Source: a virus. Taken from it: a stretch of 30,526 nt of DNA. Shown piece after piece: positions 15,204 to 21,171 of this stretch. The stretch covers positions 1-30,526 of the IMG/VR virus record IMGVR_UViG_3300050821_008453. One strand, given 5' to 3'. The notes beneath the pieces are model-generated. The model had not been told where the DNA came from, searched no databases, and saw nothing but the letters and a program-made list of their open reading frames with translations. Made by a program: the position numbers and the translations under genes. Every line of letters starts with the position of its first letter. The first letter of the stretch is position 1.

Positions 15204-16073
15204 CTACAACAACTTTTTGCACTGGTATTCTGAAAACACTTTCTTTGTATGTGCCGCATGTTTAGAAAAATTTTCTATTGTTTTTCTGTAATTCCATTTC
15301 TTTTCTTGCCGAAGTTCTTCCATCCATTCCGTGAACATCTCTTTTTGTTCCGGGAAGGTCCCTTCTATATATTCAGAAACTTCTTCAGGCGTCATATCGG
15401 GCTGTTCTTCGATCTTTTCTGAAATAGCCTTCTCTTGCTCTACAAATGGAATCTCTTCAATCTGTATAGGATTGCTTGCTTGTGCCATTTCTTCAAATGA
15501 ATAAAGACTTGTATATTCAAAAGGAAACGCTTTTCGCAATGCCAAGGCCTCAGCACATTTTGCTAATTGTCCATGGGGCATTTGTTGCCAAAAACTAGAC
15601 ACAACTGTACTGCCAGTGTTATAATCTTTATGTGTTTGCACATATTCTTTCCAAAAGGCTGTAGCGGAAATTTCGTGCCATGTTCCATCTTTTGTTAATT
15701 TCTTTATATATGCTGTAGCAGAGTATAGATTTCCTGCAGAATCATAAGTGAAGGAAGGTTCTTTTCCTGGGCAATACATACTTGTACGTTCAGCGATTGC
15801 CCTAAACCCATCTATTCCTGTTTGAATAGTCATTTTGGTTTCATATTTTCCGTTTTTTTGTTTTTGTCTACGCTTAACCGGATGAATCTGTTTTAAAAAT
15901 GGATCTAATCGTGTTCTTTGACATACATATAGAAATAACTCACATTCAGCATCCAAGCATTCTTCTGAGTCGCTAAAAAAGGTTTTTTTTAGAAGTCTTA
16001 TTCGCTCTTCTGTCCATACGGGAATTATTTCCGTCGATGGCGAATGCTGAGAATTTTTCAAAACTAAACTCAT
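15204..16073 (-). CDS. bet: Bet/RecT-type single-strand annealing protein
   Basis: 289 residues. The N-terminal two thirds follow the phage Bet family: 'RTRLDPFLKQIHPVKRRQKQ', 'QTGIDGFRAIAERTSMYCPG', 'SATAYIKKLTKDGTWHEISA', and the strongly conserved 'LAKCAEALALRKAFPFEYTS' with Y-x-x-E-E-M after it. These proteins coat single-stranded DNA and anneal complementary strands, usually beside an exonuclease, here the PD-(D/E)XK nuclease just upstream. The C-terminal ~90 residues are acidic and variable, as expected for a partner-binding tail. AAGGAA precedes the start by 9 bases. The 163-base gap to the nuclease holds a terminator and palindromes. Confidence 0.93.
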   Translation of the reverse strand: MSLVLKNSQHSPSTEIIPVWTEERIRLLKKTFFSDSEECLDAECELFLYVCQRTRLDPFLKQIHPVKRRQKQKNGKYETKMTIQTGIDGFRAIAERTSMYCPGKEPSFTYDSAGNLYSATAYIKKLTKDGTWHEISATAFWKEYVQTHKDYNTGSTVVSSFWQQMPHGQLAKCAEALALRKAFPFEYTSLYSFEEMAQASNPIQIEEIPFVEQEKAISEKIEEQPDMTPEEVSEYIEGTFPEQKEMFTEWMEELRQEKKWNYRKTIENFSKHAAHTKKVFSEYQCKKLL

Positions 16074-16115
16074 AATCTAAATTTCCTTGTTGTTAAAACA
16101 TTTTTTCGTTAACAT

Positions 16116-16195
16116 AAGGGTGTTGTTTTTTTCATGGACAACCCTTTATTATTGCATGTCTGAGGGGCGCCTCGCCACGGCGCCCCTTTTTTTTT
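16116..16195 (+). ncRNA. candidate plus-strand small RNA with terminator, antisense side of the bet leader
   Basis: A hairpin with 9 paired bases and a 2-base bulge (16116-16126 with 16138-16146) is followed by a short linker and a strong hairpin GGGGCGCC / GGCGCCCC (16164-16171 with 16179-16186) plus nine T. The T run is on the plus strand, but both flanking genes are on the minus strand. A TTGTTG / TAACAT pair with a 17-base spacer (16087-16092, 16110-16115) lies upstream, though the predicted start would clip the first hairpin. The two-hairpin-plus-U-tail layout is that of many small RNAs. Confidence 0.4.
16164..16195 (+). terminator. intrinsic terminator on the plus strand
   Basis: An 8-bp all-G/C stem GGGGCGCC / GGCGCCCC with a 7-base loop, then nine T. 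It is one of the strongest terminator shapes in the window, yet no plus-strand gene lies immediately upstream. On the minus strand the stem is preceded by A and followed by mixed sequence, so it should not terminate minus-strand transcripts. Confidence 0.8.
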
Positions 16196-16240
16196 GACAT
16201 AACTTTATGTCATGATTGATTTGACAAAAACTTGTGTCAA
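16195..16240. promoter_or_regulatory. two inverted repeats with TGACA/TGTCA arms
   Basis: TGACATAA-CT-TTATGTCA (16195-16212) is a perfect 18-bp palindrome. TTGACA-N8-TGTCAA (16221-16240) follows 8 bases later and overlaps the end of the nuclease gene. Both use the same TGACA half-site as the parA promoter repeats. They sit upstream of bet on the minus strand, so they are candidate operators for bet or for the small RNA. Confidence 0.55.
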
Positions 16241-16848
16241 AGATATTCAAGCTCATTTGGCAGATCTATGTCTTTGTACCAATAGCGATAAGCTGCCAGA
16301 GTCATTTTAAATAGATCGAAGTCCTCCTGAAAAACATGACTTACCGGCGCTATTCCTGTTCTAGAAAGGTGCACGAATTCAATTTCAGAGATTGGAATTC
16401 CTTCTTTTTTTGCCATCCAGGAATAAGCAGAGCCCTGAACTTGCCAGCTCTTAGATTTCGACTGAGAAGTTTTCAGATCAACTAAGATAAGATTTCCCCA
16501 TTGATCTTGATAAAGCATGTCACAGTCTCCTGTGATCATGTATTCGTCATTGAAAAAGCGGTTGGGTTTTTTTATGAAAACTTTTCCTGCTGCCCATGCC
16601 TCAAAGCTTGCAACAAGATTGGTAACAAGCTTAATTTCCTTTTCTGCTTGATCTGGAGTTTTCGCATAGACGCAAACAGCATCTTCAAGACCAAAGGAGC
16701 CAAAACCTCTTATGATTGAATCGCATATCTTGTGAACGACAGAACCTCTATCTGCGGCGTTTTGTAAAACCGCCTTGTCGATCTTATCGAGTCCAAGAAA
16801 TGGCGCTATACAATCAGTAACGCGTGTATATTCTTTGATTTCTTTCAT
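16237..16848 (-). CDS. PD-(D/E)XK (RecB/Cas4-like) exonuclease
   Basis: 203 residues. The motifs of RecB-type nucleases are in order: 'DRGSVVHKICDSIIRG' (R-G-x-x-V-H, about residues 33-39), 'YMITGDCDMLY' (G-D-x-D, about 105-113), 'LILVDLKTSQS' (D-x-K core, about 121-129) and 'WQVQGSAYSWMAKKEG' (Q-x-x-x-Y, about 134-148). Such nucleases resect double-stranded DNA to feed a Bet/RecT annealing protein, encoded next on the same strand. The start overlaps the upstream stop by four bases (ATGA). I infer a two-component phage recombination system. Confidence 0.88.
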   Translation of the reverse strand: MKEIKEYTRVTDCIAPFLGLDKIDKAVLQNAADRGSVVHKICDSIIRGFGSFGLEDAVCVYAKTPDQAEKEIKLVTNLVASFEAWAAGKVFIKKPNRFFNDEYMITGDCDMLYQDQWGNLILVDLKTSQSKSKSWQVQGSAYSWMAKKEGIPISEIEFVHLSRTGIAPVSHVFQEDFDLFKMTLAAYRYWYKDIDLPNELEYL

Positions 16849-17120
16849 ATGTACTGATTGATCCTTTCTTCTTCGACGATTCTTTCTAATGTCTCGTAGT
16901 TGCCCTCAAGAGCACACAAATCTTCTTCGTTTAAATTAAGAAGCTCTGCTATCTTTTCAGCGTGAAGGTCTTCTTCTCTAAATGCCCAAGCAAGAATAAG
17001 GCCAAAGCTTTCTACTATTTGTGGATGCGAGATGACGGATTCAAGCTTTGCGACAGCAATATCATGTCTTCTTAGCATCCTTTTTTCTAAATAATCCTCG
17101 TAGCTATGCTGTAAGTTCAT
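16845..17120 (-). CDS. small early hypothetical protein
   Basis: 91 residues, helical, acidic at the end ('ALEGNYETLERIVEEERINQ'). A central 'VESFGLILAWAFREEDLHAE' followed by 'KIAELLNLNEEDL' could be a helix-turn-helix-like or adaptor fold. AGGAGG precedes the ATG. Overlaps the nuclease start by four bases and the upstream gene by four. It may be an accessory factor for the nuclease. No family recognised. Confidence 0.6.
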   Translation of the reverse strand: MNLQHSYEDYLEKRMLRRHDIAVAKLESVISHPQIVESFGLILAWAFREEDLHAEKIAELLNLNEEDLCALEGNYETLERIVEEERINQYI

Positions 17121-17299
17121 TTTCCTCCTGCATATTCTTTAATGTGTTTGAGATCATTTGCCATTCGAAGTGTTTCCCATGACATTCTTTCAAGTTCGTG
17201 CAGAACCTGATTGCAGAATCTTTTTTCATCTTGAGCGGCTTTATCAAGAGAGGCACAGAGGTGATCTGCACTTTCAATAAGTTCCTGAATGTTGGTCAT
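17117..17299 (-). CDS. small early helical protein
   Basis: 60 residues, one long amphipathic helix with heptad spacing (MTNIQELIESADHLCASLDK… HELERMSWETLRMANDLKHI). AAAGGAG lies 5 bases before the ATG, and the start overlaps the upstream stop by four bases. Sits between a zinc-ribbon gene and the 91-residue gene. Function unknown. Confidence 0.55.
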   Translation of the reverse strand: MTNIQELIESADHLCASLDKAAQDEKRFCNQVLHELERMSWETLRMANDLKHIKEYAGGK

Positions 17300-17499
17300 A
17301 TTGTCTCCTTTACATATCTTTGTCCTTTTCCTGTTCCTAATCCTACCCCATGCTTTTTAAAACATGTCTCACACATATTTGCCCACGGACCATTTTTTGT
17401 TTTGCCATCAACGGCAGCTTCTTTTTTAACTCCCCATACAATCTCACACATGTCACATTGTGGAATTGCCTCTACAACCACTTTTGAATGGTCTTTCAT
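17296..17499 (-). CDS. small zinc-ribbon protein
   Basis: 67 residues from the ATG at 17499, with AAGGAG 4 bases upstream; an earlier in-frame ATG (17514) places that site inside the gene. Two Cys pairs (C-D-M-C about 15-18 and C-E-T-C about 43-46) and 'NGPWANMCETCFKKHGVGLG' then 'GKGQRY' form a pattern common in small phage zinc-ribbon proteins. It is the first gene of the early minus-strand operon that leads to the nuclease and bet. Probably binds nucleic acid or a host protein; not known. Confidence 0.7.
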   Translation of the reverse strand: MKDHSKVVVEAIPQCDMCEIVWGVKKEAAVDGKTKNGPWANMCETCFKKHGVGLGTGKGQRYVKETI

Positions 17500-17507
17500 A
17501 TTACTCC

Positions 17508-17574
17508 TTGACATTTTTCAGTGTTCTCCTTATTCTAACACAATCATATTACAATATGACGACATTTGTCGCAA
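17508..17574. promoter_or_regulatory. divergent promoters with CGACA-TT-TGTCG operator
   Basis: Plus strand: TTGACA (17508-17513), 17-base spacer, TATTCT (17531-17536), reading to the XRE gene. Minus strand: TTGCGA (17574-17569), 17-base spacer, TAATAT (17551-17546), reading to the early operon. The perfect palindrome CGACATTTGTCG (17560-17571) covers the minus-strand -35 and lies downstream of the plus-strand start, which suits a regulator that controls both directions. Confidence 0.6.
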
Positions 17575-17598
17575 TAACAAACCATAAAGAAGGTAAAA

Positions 17599-17796
17599 AT
17601 GAAACTTTCGAAGTTTTTAGAAAATACAGGAATGCCAGTCCTGGAGTTAGCTAGAAGGGCAAAAGTTAGCAGATCAACTCTTGACAACCTAATGAAACGA
17701 AGACGGAGGATATCCTTGACTGTGGCTGTGAAGATTTCCGAAGCGACAACGTATAAGGTTAGTCCCGAAGAAATATACGAAGAATACATCGAATGA
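17599..17796 (+). CDS. small XRE-family regulator
   Basis: 65 residues, single helix-turn-helix: 'KFLENTGMPVLELARRAKVS' then 'RSTLDNLMKRRRRISLTVAV' and 'KISEATTYKVSPEEI'. AGAAGG lies 6 bases upstream of the ATG. It is divergent from the early recombination operon and shares its control region, the typical place of a CI- or Cro-type switch protein. The other XRE protein (14871-15125) would be its opposite number. Which one is the lysogeny repressor cannot be told from sequence. Confidence 0.85.
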   Translation: MKLSKFLENTGMPVLELARRAKVSRSTLDNLMKRRRRISLTVAVKISEATTYKVSPEEIYEEYIE

Positions 17797-17801
17797 GCCA
17801 T

Positions 17802-17969
17802 CTATATGGCGCATAAGAGATCTTCGAGGAAGGCGATTTCTTTTTTAATCGCTTCTTTGGAGTAACCCATTTCCCTGAGGATGCTTCGATATATCTTTAG
17901 GTCAAGATCTTCCCACGAGTAATTATATTCTTCGAAAATCGCTTCGTACAACGGTTTGTATGTAGCCAT
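17802..17969 (-). CDS. 55-residue hypothetical protein
   Basis: Starts ATG 17969 with AAAGGAG about 8 bases upstream (MATYKPLYEAIFEEYNYSWE…). Helical and acidic, with 'ILREMGYSKEAIKKEIAFLE' near the end. It is convergent to the small XRE gene, with a 5-base gap between the stops. A possible minus-strand promoter (TTGACT, 17-base spacer, TAAGAA) lies just upstream at about 18015-17985. No family recognised. Confidence 0.55.
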   Translation of the reverse strand: MATYKPLYEAIFEEYNYSWEDLDLKIYRSILREMGYSKEAIKKEIAFLEDLLCAI

Positions 17970-18230
17970 ATATAGACTCCTTTTTCTTAGTTTGTAAAAA
18001 ACAGTGAGTCAACAAGATAAGAAGAAAATGCCCAAAAACCAAAAGGTATTTCTTGAACATTTCTAGCAAAAACTTTATAGACTCTAAGATGTGAGACGAT
18101 AAGTATAGGAAGGGGCTAAGGCGCCTAGAACGCACCTTAGCCAAATGAAGGGGGCTTGACGCTCCTCATTATAGCAAAAGACGAATTTTTTGCCAGCTCC
18201 CTTCCGATATTTTTAACAAAAGGGGTCGTT
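17970..18230. promoter_or_regulatory. 260-base intergenic region with hairpins
   Basis: No gene seen. It holds the candidate minus-strand promoter of the 55-residue gene, an inverted repeat GGCTAAGG / CCTTAGCC (18114-18121 with 18135-18142), and a smaller one GCAAAA / TTTTGC near 18174-18192 followed by sequence leading to the plus-strand gene at 18231. The hairpins could fold in the leader of the plus-strand transcript. Confidence 0.4.
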
Positions 18231-18554
18231 ATGCTGGAGATTTTGTTTTGCGAATCATGTGAAAGAAGAATAAGAAGCTATGGCGACATAGCGTTTATCA
18301 TCTTTGAGAATATCTGCAAACACTATCTTTTCGATGGGTTGCCTTTAGAGATATCCACCGACCCGTGTTTAGATACGTTAGATTCGGGAGCGCTAGTCAC
18401 GGTGATAGCCTTTTTGGAGAGCAAAGGGTTTGTCCTTACAACGGACTCGGGAGCGGATTTGATACAGGTGAAGCCATTAAGTATCGCGTGGCATTGTAAC
18501 GATGATATATGCCATGTGTGCACAATCCACAACAAACACGAGGAAGTTTACTAG
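18231..18554 (+). CDS. Cys-pair protein at the head of the replication region
   Basis: 107 residues from the ATG at 18231, 5 bases after AAAAGGGG; a start 75 bases earlier has no ribosome site. 'MLEILFCESCERR' gives one Cys pair and 'DDICHVCTIHNKHE' the other, so the two ends may form one zinc site. The middle ('GALVTVIAFLESKGFVLTTD') looks like a small winged-helix with a final beta hairpin. A DNA-binding regulator is plausible. First gene of the plus-strand replication segment. No named family recognised. Confidence 0.6.
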   Translation: MLEILFCESCERRIRSYGDIAFIIFENICKHYLFDGLPLEISTDPCLDTLDSGALVTVIAFLESKGFVLTTDSGADLIQVKPLSIAWHCNDDICHVCTIHNKHEEVY

Positions 18555-18571
18555 ACTTCTAAGTGGGAGAT

Positions 18572-18712
18572 ATGTATGTTTTTAAAACGAAAGGCCCGGA
18601 TTATCGTTATCCGGGCCCTTCAAAAGACTATGGTCCAGTCCAGAAACATCAACTAACTGGAACCAAGAAGCATTTTCCTTTCTGGATCATAGTCAAATCA
18701 CCAACTTTTTAA
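18572..18712 (+). CDS. candidate 46-residue ORF in a structured leader
   Basis: An ATG at 18572 opens 46 codons (MYVFKTKGPDYRYPGPSKDY…) that stop inside the ribosome site of the next gene (TTTTTAACAAGAGG). GGGAG lies only 2 bases before the ATG, which is too close. The same DNA forms long hairpins, so the region may act as RNA and not be translated. I give it as an alternative reading. Confidence 0.3.
   Translation: MYVFKTKGPDYRYPGPSKDYGPVQKHQLTGTKKHFPFWIIVKSPTF
18593..18694 (+). promoter_or_regulatory. structured RNA leader upstream of the replication genes
   Basis: Two elements: a perfect 9-bp stem GGCCCGGAT / ATCCGGGCC (18593-18601 with 18609-18617, 7-base loop), and a 13-bp stem GACTATGGTCCAG / CTGGATCATAGTC (18626-18638 with 18682-18694, one G-U pair) closing a 43-base loop. 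No T run follows, so neither looks like a plain terminator. The next ribosome site starts 17 bases after the second stem. It may control expression of the replication genes. Confidence 0.5.
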
Positions 18713-18729
18713 CAAGAGGTATTTTTTCT

Positions 18730-18999
18730 ATGACCCCGCGTCACTATATAAAAAATTTATCAACCATCGATCCCGATATCTGTAAAGACTCGAGACTTTC
18801 ATGGACGGCCAAAGGTATATGGTTATATGCGTTCAGCGTTGAAGAAGGCAGTGCGTTTCAAATCAAACATCTAATCAAAGCGAGCACCGATGACAAAGCT
18901 TCGGTTATAGCAGGATTGCTTGAACTAGAAGCTTGCGGCTATCTTTTAAGAAAAGGCGACACACTTCATTTTCGTTCAAATCCTGAAGGAGGTGTGTAA
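18730..18999 (+). CDS. winged-helix replication-associated protein
   Basis: 89 residues; AACAAGAGG lies upstream of the ATG. 'RLSWTAKGIWLYAFSVEEGS' followed by 'FQIKHLIKASTDDKASVIAG' and 'LLELEACGYLLRKGD' is the winged-helix seen at the front of phage replication proteins (R-L-S-x-x-A-K-G … L-x-E-L-E-x-x-G-Y-L). It ends at a TAATG junction with the next, longer winged-helix gene and shares its strong AAGGAGG site. The pair may act together at the origin. A transcriptional regulator is the alternative. Confidence 0.65.
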   Translation: MTPRHYIKNLSTIDPDICKDSRLSWTAKGIWLYAFSVEEGSAFQIKHLIKASTDDKASVIAGLLELEACGYLLRKGDTLHFRSNPEGGV

Positions 19000-19847
19000 T
19001 GGTATACGCACCTAACACATTTCAAACACCAAATGATCTTGTCGATCATTGGTTACCTCAACTTGGCGAAGCAGAGGTCAAAGTGCTACTTGTTGTCTTT
19101 CGGAAGACTTTTGGTTGGAATAAAACTCGCGATCGAATCTCCCTTTCTCAGCTTAAAAAACTCACGGGATTGACCACAACGAACGCTATTAAAGCCGCTC
19201 GATCCCTATCCGAAAAAGGGATAATCCAAAGAGAGGTGACCGGAAAAAAGGGAACGCAAGAGACTTATTATGAACTGGTTGTCTTGGAACAATCAAATAA
19301 TTCTTACCAGTCCTGCAAAGAGACCCCCCCCAGTCCTGCAAAGAGACCCCCCCCAGTCCTGCAAGAGGACTCACAAAACACACTTATACAAAACACACTT
19401 AAACAAAAAACAACGACAACCCCTACCCCTTCGCAGTCCAAGTCCGAGCCAGTCGTCGTCGTTTCTTCTTCGAAGAAAGAGAAGAGCACTGAAGAGCAGA
19501 TCGCGGTAGACGCCATCTCCCTCAAAGAGCAGCTCAATATGCGCATCGCAGCTTATACGCCTAGGAGGGTGAGAGTTGGCAGGGAACTCGTTGAGGAAGA
19601 GTGGCCTAAGGAATGGGATATACCCGTACATGTATTTTATACTTTGGTTGAATTATACGGAATGGCTTACGTCTGTGAGCAGTTGACCTACATGTGGAAG
19701 CAGCAACGCGCTCACGACACAGGAAAAAGCAAGAACCCCGTCAAGAATCCATCCTCTTATATCGCTTTGGCCTGCAAACACAATTACGCCAACCACAAGC
19801 CAGTTAATGATAAGTATAGTGGGGATATACCAACCAACAAGAGATAG
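18999..19847 (+). CDS. phage replication initiator (O-like), carries iterons
   Basis: 282 residues. Residues about 6-90 ('TFQTPNDLVDHWLPQLGEAE', 'VFRKTFGWNKTRDRISLSQL', 'LTGLTTTNAIKAARSLSEKG') form the winged-helix N-terminal domain of phage O-type replication proteins. Residues about 103-165 are Pro/Gln/Thr/Ser-rich, low-complexity sequence encoded over DNA direct repeats. The C-terminal ~90 residues ('EEWPKEWDIPVHVFYTLVEL … MWKQQRAHDTGKSKNPVKNP') are folded and may recruit a host helicase, by analogy with lambda O. AAGGAGG precedes the start, which overlaps the upstream stop by one base. No helicase loader is seen. Confidence 0.78.
   Translation: MVYAPNTFQTPNDLVDHWLPQLGEAEVKVLLVVFRKTFGWNKTRDRISLSQLKKLTGLTTTNAIKAARSLSEKGIIQREVTGKKGTQETYYELVVLEQSNNSYQSCKETPPSPAKRPPPVLQEDSQNTLIQNTLKQKTTTTPTPSQSKSEPVVVVSSSKKEKSTEEQIAVDAISLKEQLNMRIAAYTPRRVRVGRELVEEEWPKEWDIPVHVFYTLVELYGMAYVCEQLTYMWKQQRAHDTGKSKNPVKNPSSYIALACKHNYANHKPVNDKYSGDIPTNKR
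19307..19412. repeat. candidate replication origin: 23-bp iterons plus AT-rich direct repeats
   Basis: Copies of CCAGTCCTGCAAAGAGACCC start at 19307, 19330 and 19353, exactly 23 bp apart; the third diverges after CCAGTCCTGCAA. Because 23 is not a multiple of three, the copies are read in three frames (QSCKETPP, SPAKRPPP, VLQED). This indicates selection on DNA, not protein. Immediately after come two copies of CAAAACACACTTA (from about 19374) and an A-rich run. Iterons inside an initiator gene next to an AT-rich stretch is the layout of lambdoid origins. Confidence 0.65.
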
Positions 19848-19867
19848 CGTAAAGAAGGGGCTTTATA

Positions 19868-20296
19868 ATGCGAAATAAAGGGTGTGGCGAATATCATAAT
19901 AGATACGTAATAGTCATGGACATGCCCCAATATCTTCTCTCTGAGGGTAATAAATCAGATCATTGGTCCAAGAAACATAGAAGAAATAAAAAAAGAGACC
20001 TATGGATGCTTGCCTATTGGAGATATAGTCGCATTGAGGTAACATTCCCCTATACCATCCATCTTACTCGAATAGCCCCGAGACAACTAGATGATGACAA
20101 CTGGATAGCCACAGCCAAACACTTTCGTGACTGGATAGCAGATAAGTTAATCCCAGGGTTAGCGCCAGGACGAGCAGATGGGGACAAGAGAATCACTTGG
20201 AAATACTCGCAAAGGAAGGGGGAGCCTAACGAATTCAGCTTCTATTATGGGATAGTGATCGCGATTGAGGCCGATAAGATTACACTTGCGGAGTAA
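19868..20296 (+). CDS. RusA-like Holliday-junction resolvase
   Basis: 142 residues. The block 'HLTRIAPRQLDDDNWIATAK' and 'HFRDWIADKLIPGLAPGRAD' then 'GDKRITWKYSQRKG' is the RusA family core: L-D-x-D-N with acidic residues, K-x-x-x-D, then G-R-A-D-G-D-x-R and Q-R. These acids bind Mg and cut four-way DNA junctions. The N-terminal part, with 'HWSKKHRRNKKR', is basic and suited to DNA. A ribosome site (AAGGGG) precedes the ATG. It lies directly after the replication protein gene, where phages often place RusA, and complements the Bet and nuclease genes. Confidence 0.85.
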   Translation: MRNKGCGEYHNRYVIVMDMPQYLLSEGNKSDHWSKKHRRNKKRDLWMLAYWRYSRIEVTFPYTIHLTRIAPRQLDDDNWIATAKHFRDWIADKLIPGLAPGRADGDKRITWKYSQRKGEPNEFSFYYGIVIAIEADKITLAE

Positions 20297-20297
20297 G

Positions 20298-20453
20298 ATG
20301 ATGGATGCTCTATATGATTGGTACAACACTCGATGTGTCAAATGTAATTCTACTTTTGAGCTCGAAAGATGGCCTTGGTGTTATTCGGATTTCTTTTGTG
20401 TCGAGTGCAATAAAAACAAGTGTAAAGACGGGCATGAGTGGATATCAGCTTAA
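20298..20453 (+). CDS. small zinc-ribbon protein
   Basis: 51 residues from the ATG at 20298 (a second ATG at 20301 is equally possible; GGAG lies 4 or 7 bases before). Pattern C-V-K-C … C-Y-S-D-F-F-C-V-E-C … C-K-D-G-H: two Cys pairs form a zinc ribbon. A longer frame from 20265 overlaps RusA and has no ribosome site. Convergent with, and overlapping by 9 bases, another small Cys-rich gene on the minus strand. Function unknown. Confidence 0.6.
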   Translation: MMDALYDWYNTRCVKCNSTFELERWPWCYSDFFCVECNKNKCKDGHEWISA

Positions 20454-20615
20454 ATACATAATGTCGTCTTCTGGCTTGCTACGTTCAGGCTGTAAATTTT
20501 CACCACAAATAGGACAATAATTTATTTCAAATGAAAACCACTCTGCATATTCACTATCGAATATTTCTAAATGTTCACCATTTATTCTAAATTCTTTGTT
20601 TTCGCAGTTACACAT
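20445..20615 (-). CDS. small zinc-ribbon protein, minus strand
   Basis: 56 residues (MCNCENKEFRINGEHLEIFD…), with 'CNC' at the start and 'YCPICGENLQPE' near the end, giving four Cys for one zinc. The ATG at 20615 is preceded by AACAAGAGG, the same leader used by three other genes in the window. The C-x-x-C-G-x-x-L ending is the form of many small phage zinc-binding proteins. It overlaps the end of the convergent gene by 9 bases. Confidence 0.6.
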   Translation of the reverse strand: MCNCENKEFRINGEHLEIFDSEYAEWFSFEINYCPICGENLQPERSKPEDDIMYLS

Positions 20616-20707
20616 AAACTTGCCTCTTGTTATCCTTTCTCTGCATTATGCAGCGATATCGATCAGCTGTTTGATGATAAAGGAAATCTGAATGAAATCT
20701 AGACAAT

Positions 20708-20914
20708 TTAAGGCTTCCAATCCTTAATACCTTCCAGTTGGCCAGGGTCGCCATTAGCTTCTAAGTATTGCTTGCGTAAGTGTTCTCTGTTTTGCAGCAC
20801 TATACAATCGGTACAGGTGAAGTATCGATGGGTTTGTGGGATCTCAAAGCGTGGTTTTATCACGATGAATCTATTTCCACAACCTTTGTTACAAGTAACG
20901 GAGATTTCTTCCAA
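20708..20914 (-). CDS. small Cys-rich zinc-binding protein
   Basis: 68 residues from TTG at 20914, two bases after the stop of the upstream gene. 'CNKGCGNRFIVIKPRFEIPQ' and 'FTCTDCIVLQNREHLRKQY' supply two Cys pairs, the shape of a one-zinc ribbon. TTG start and a distant AAGG make the start uncertain, but the domain is clear. Part of the three-gene minus-strand group ending here. Confidence 0.6.
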   Translation of the reverse strand: MEEISVTCNKGCGNRFIVIKPRFEIPQTHRYFTCTDCIVLQNREHLRKQYLEANGDPGQLEGIKDWKP

Positions 20915-20916
20915 GT

Positions 20917-21171
20917 CTATTCAGCCTTCTTCTTTTGCTGGTCGTCTTTCAATACGCAGCAATCCTTACTATAAAATGCCCCTTCCATGCGGTTGATGCT
21001 TGTGCGGAGTTCCTGTACTTCACGCTCAATGCGGTCAAATCTTTGGTCGACTTTGTCAAACCTTTTATTGAAGTGCCACCACATCCCGCTTATTACTGCG
21101 GTGAGAATACCTGTCTGTATTCCAAAAATACACATCATCACTTGGGCTAATTTCCATATACTTTCATCCAT
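20917..21171 (-). CDS. membrane-anchored coiled-coil protein
   Basis: 84 residues: one transmembrane helix (about 8-30, AQVMMCIFGIQTGILTAVIS), then 'KRFDKVDQRFDRIEREVQEL', a clear heptad coiled coil, and a charged tail. Same architecture as the KDFHGRL family members, with the 'V-x-x-R-F-D' repeat instead of the motif. Start at ATG 21171 with GAGAGG upstream; overlaps the preceding gene by 8 bases. Likely trimeric membrane protein; role unknown. Confidence 0.65.
   Translation of the reverse strand: MDESIWKLAQVMMCIFGIQTGILTAVISGMWWHFNKRFDKVDQRFDRIEREVQELRTSINRMEGAFYSKDCCVLKDDQQKKKAE

Noticed and set aside
17797-17812. GCCAT-CTAT-ATGGC as a terminator after the small XRE gene
   Set aside because: Five-base stem and no T run; too weak to call.
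19307-19369. iteron cluster as a CRISPR array
   Set aside because: The 23-bp units are adjacent with no spacers and lie inside a gene; no cas genes are present.
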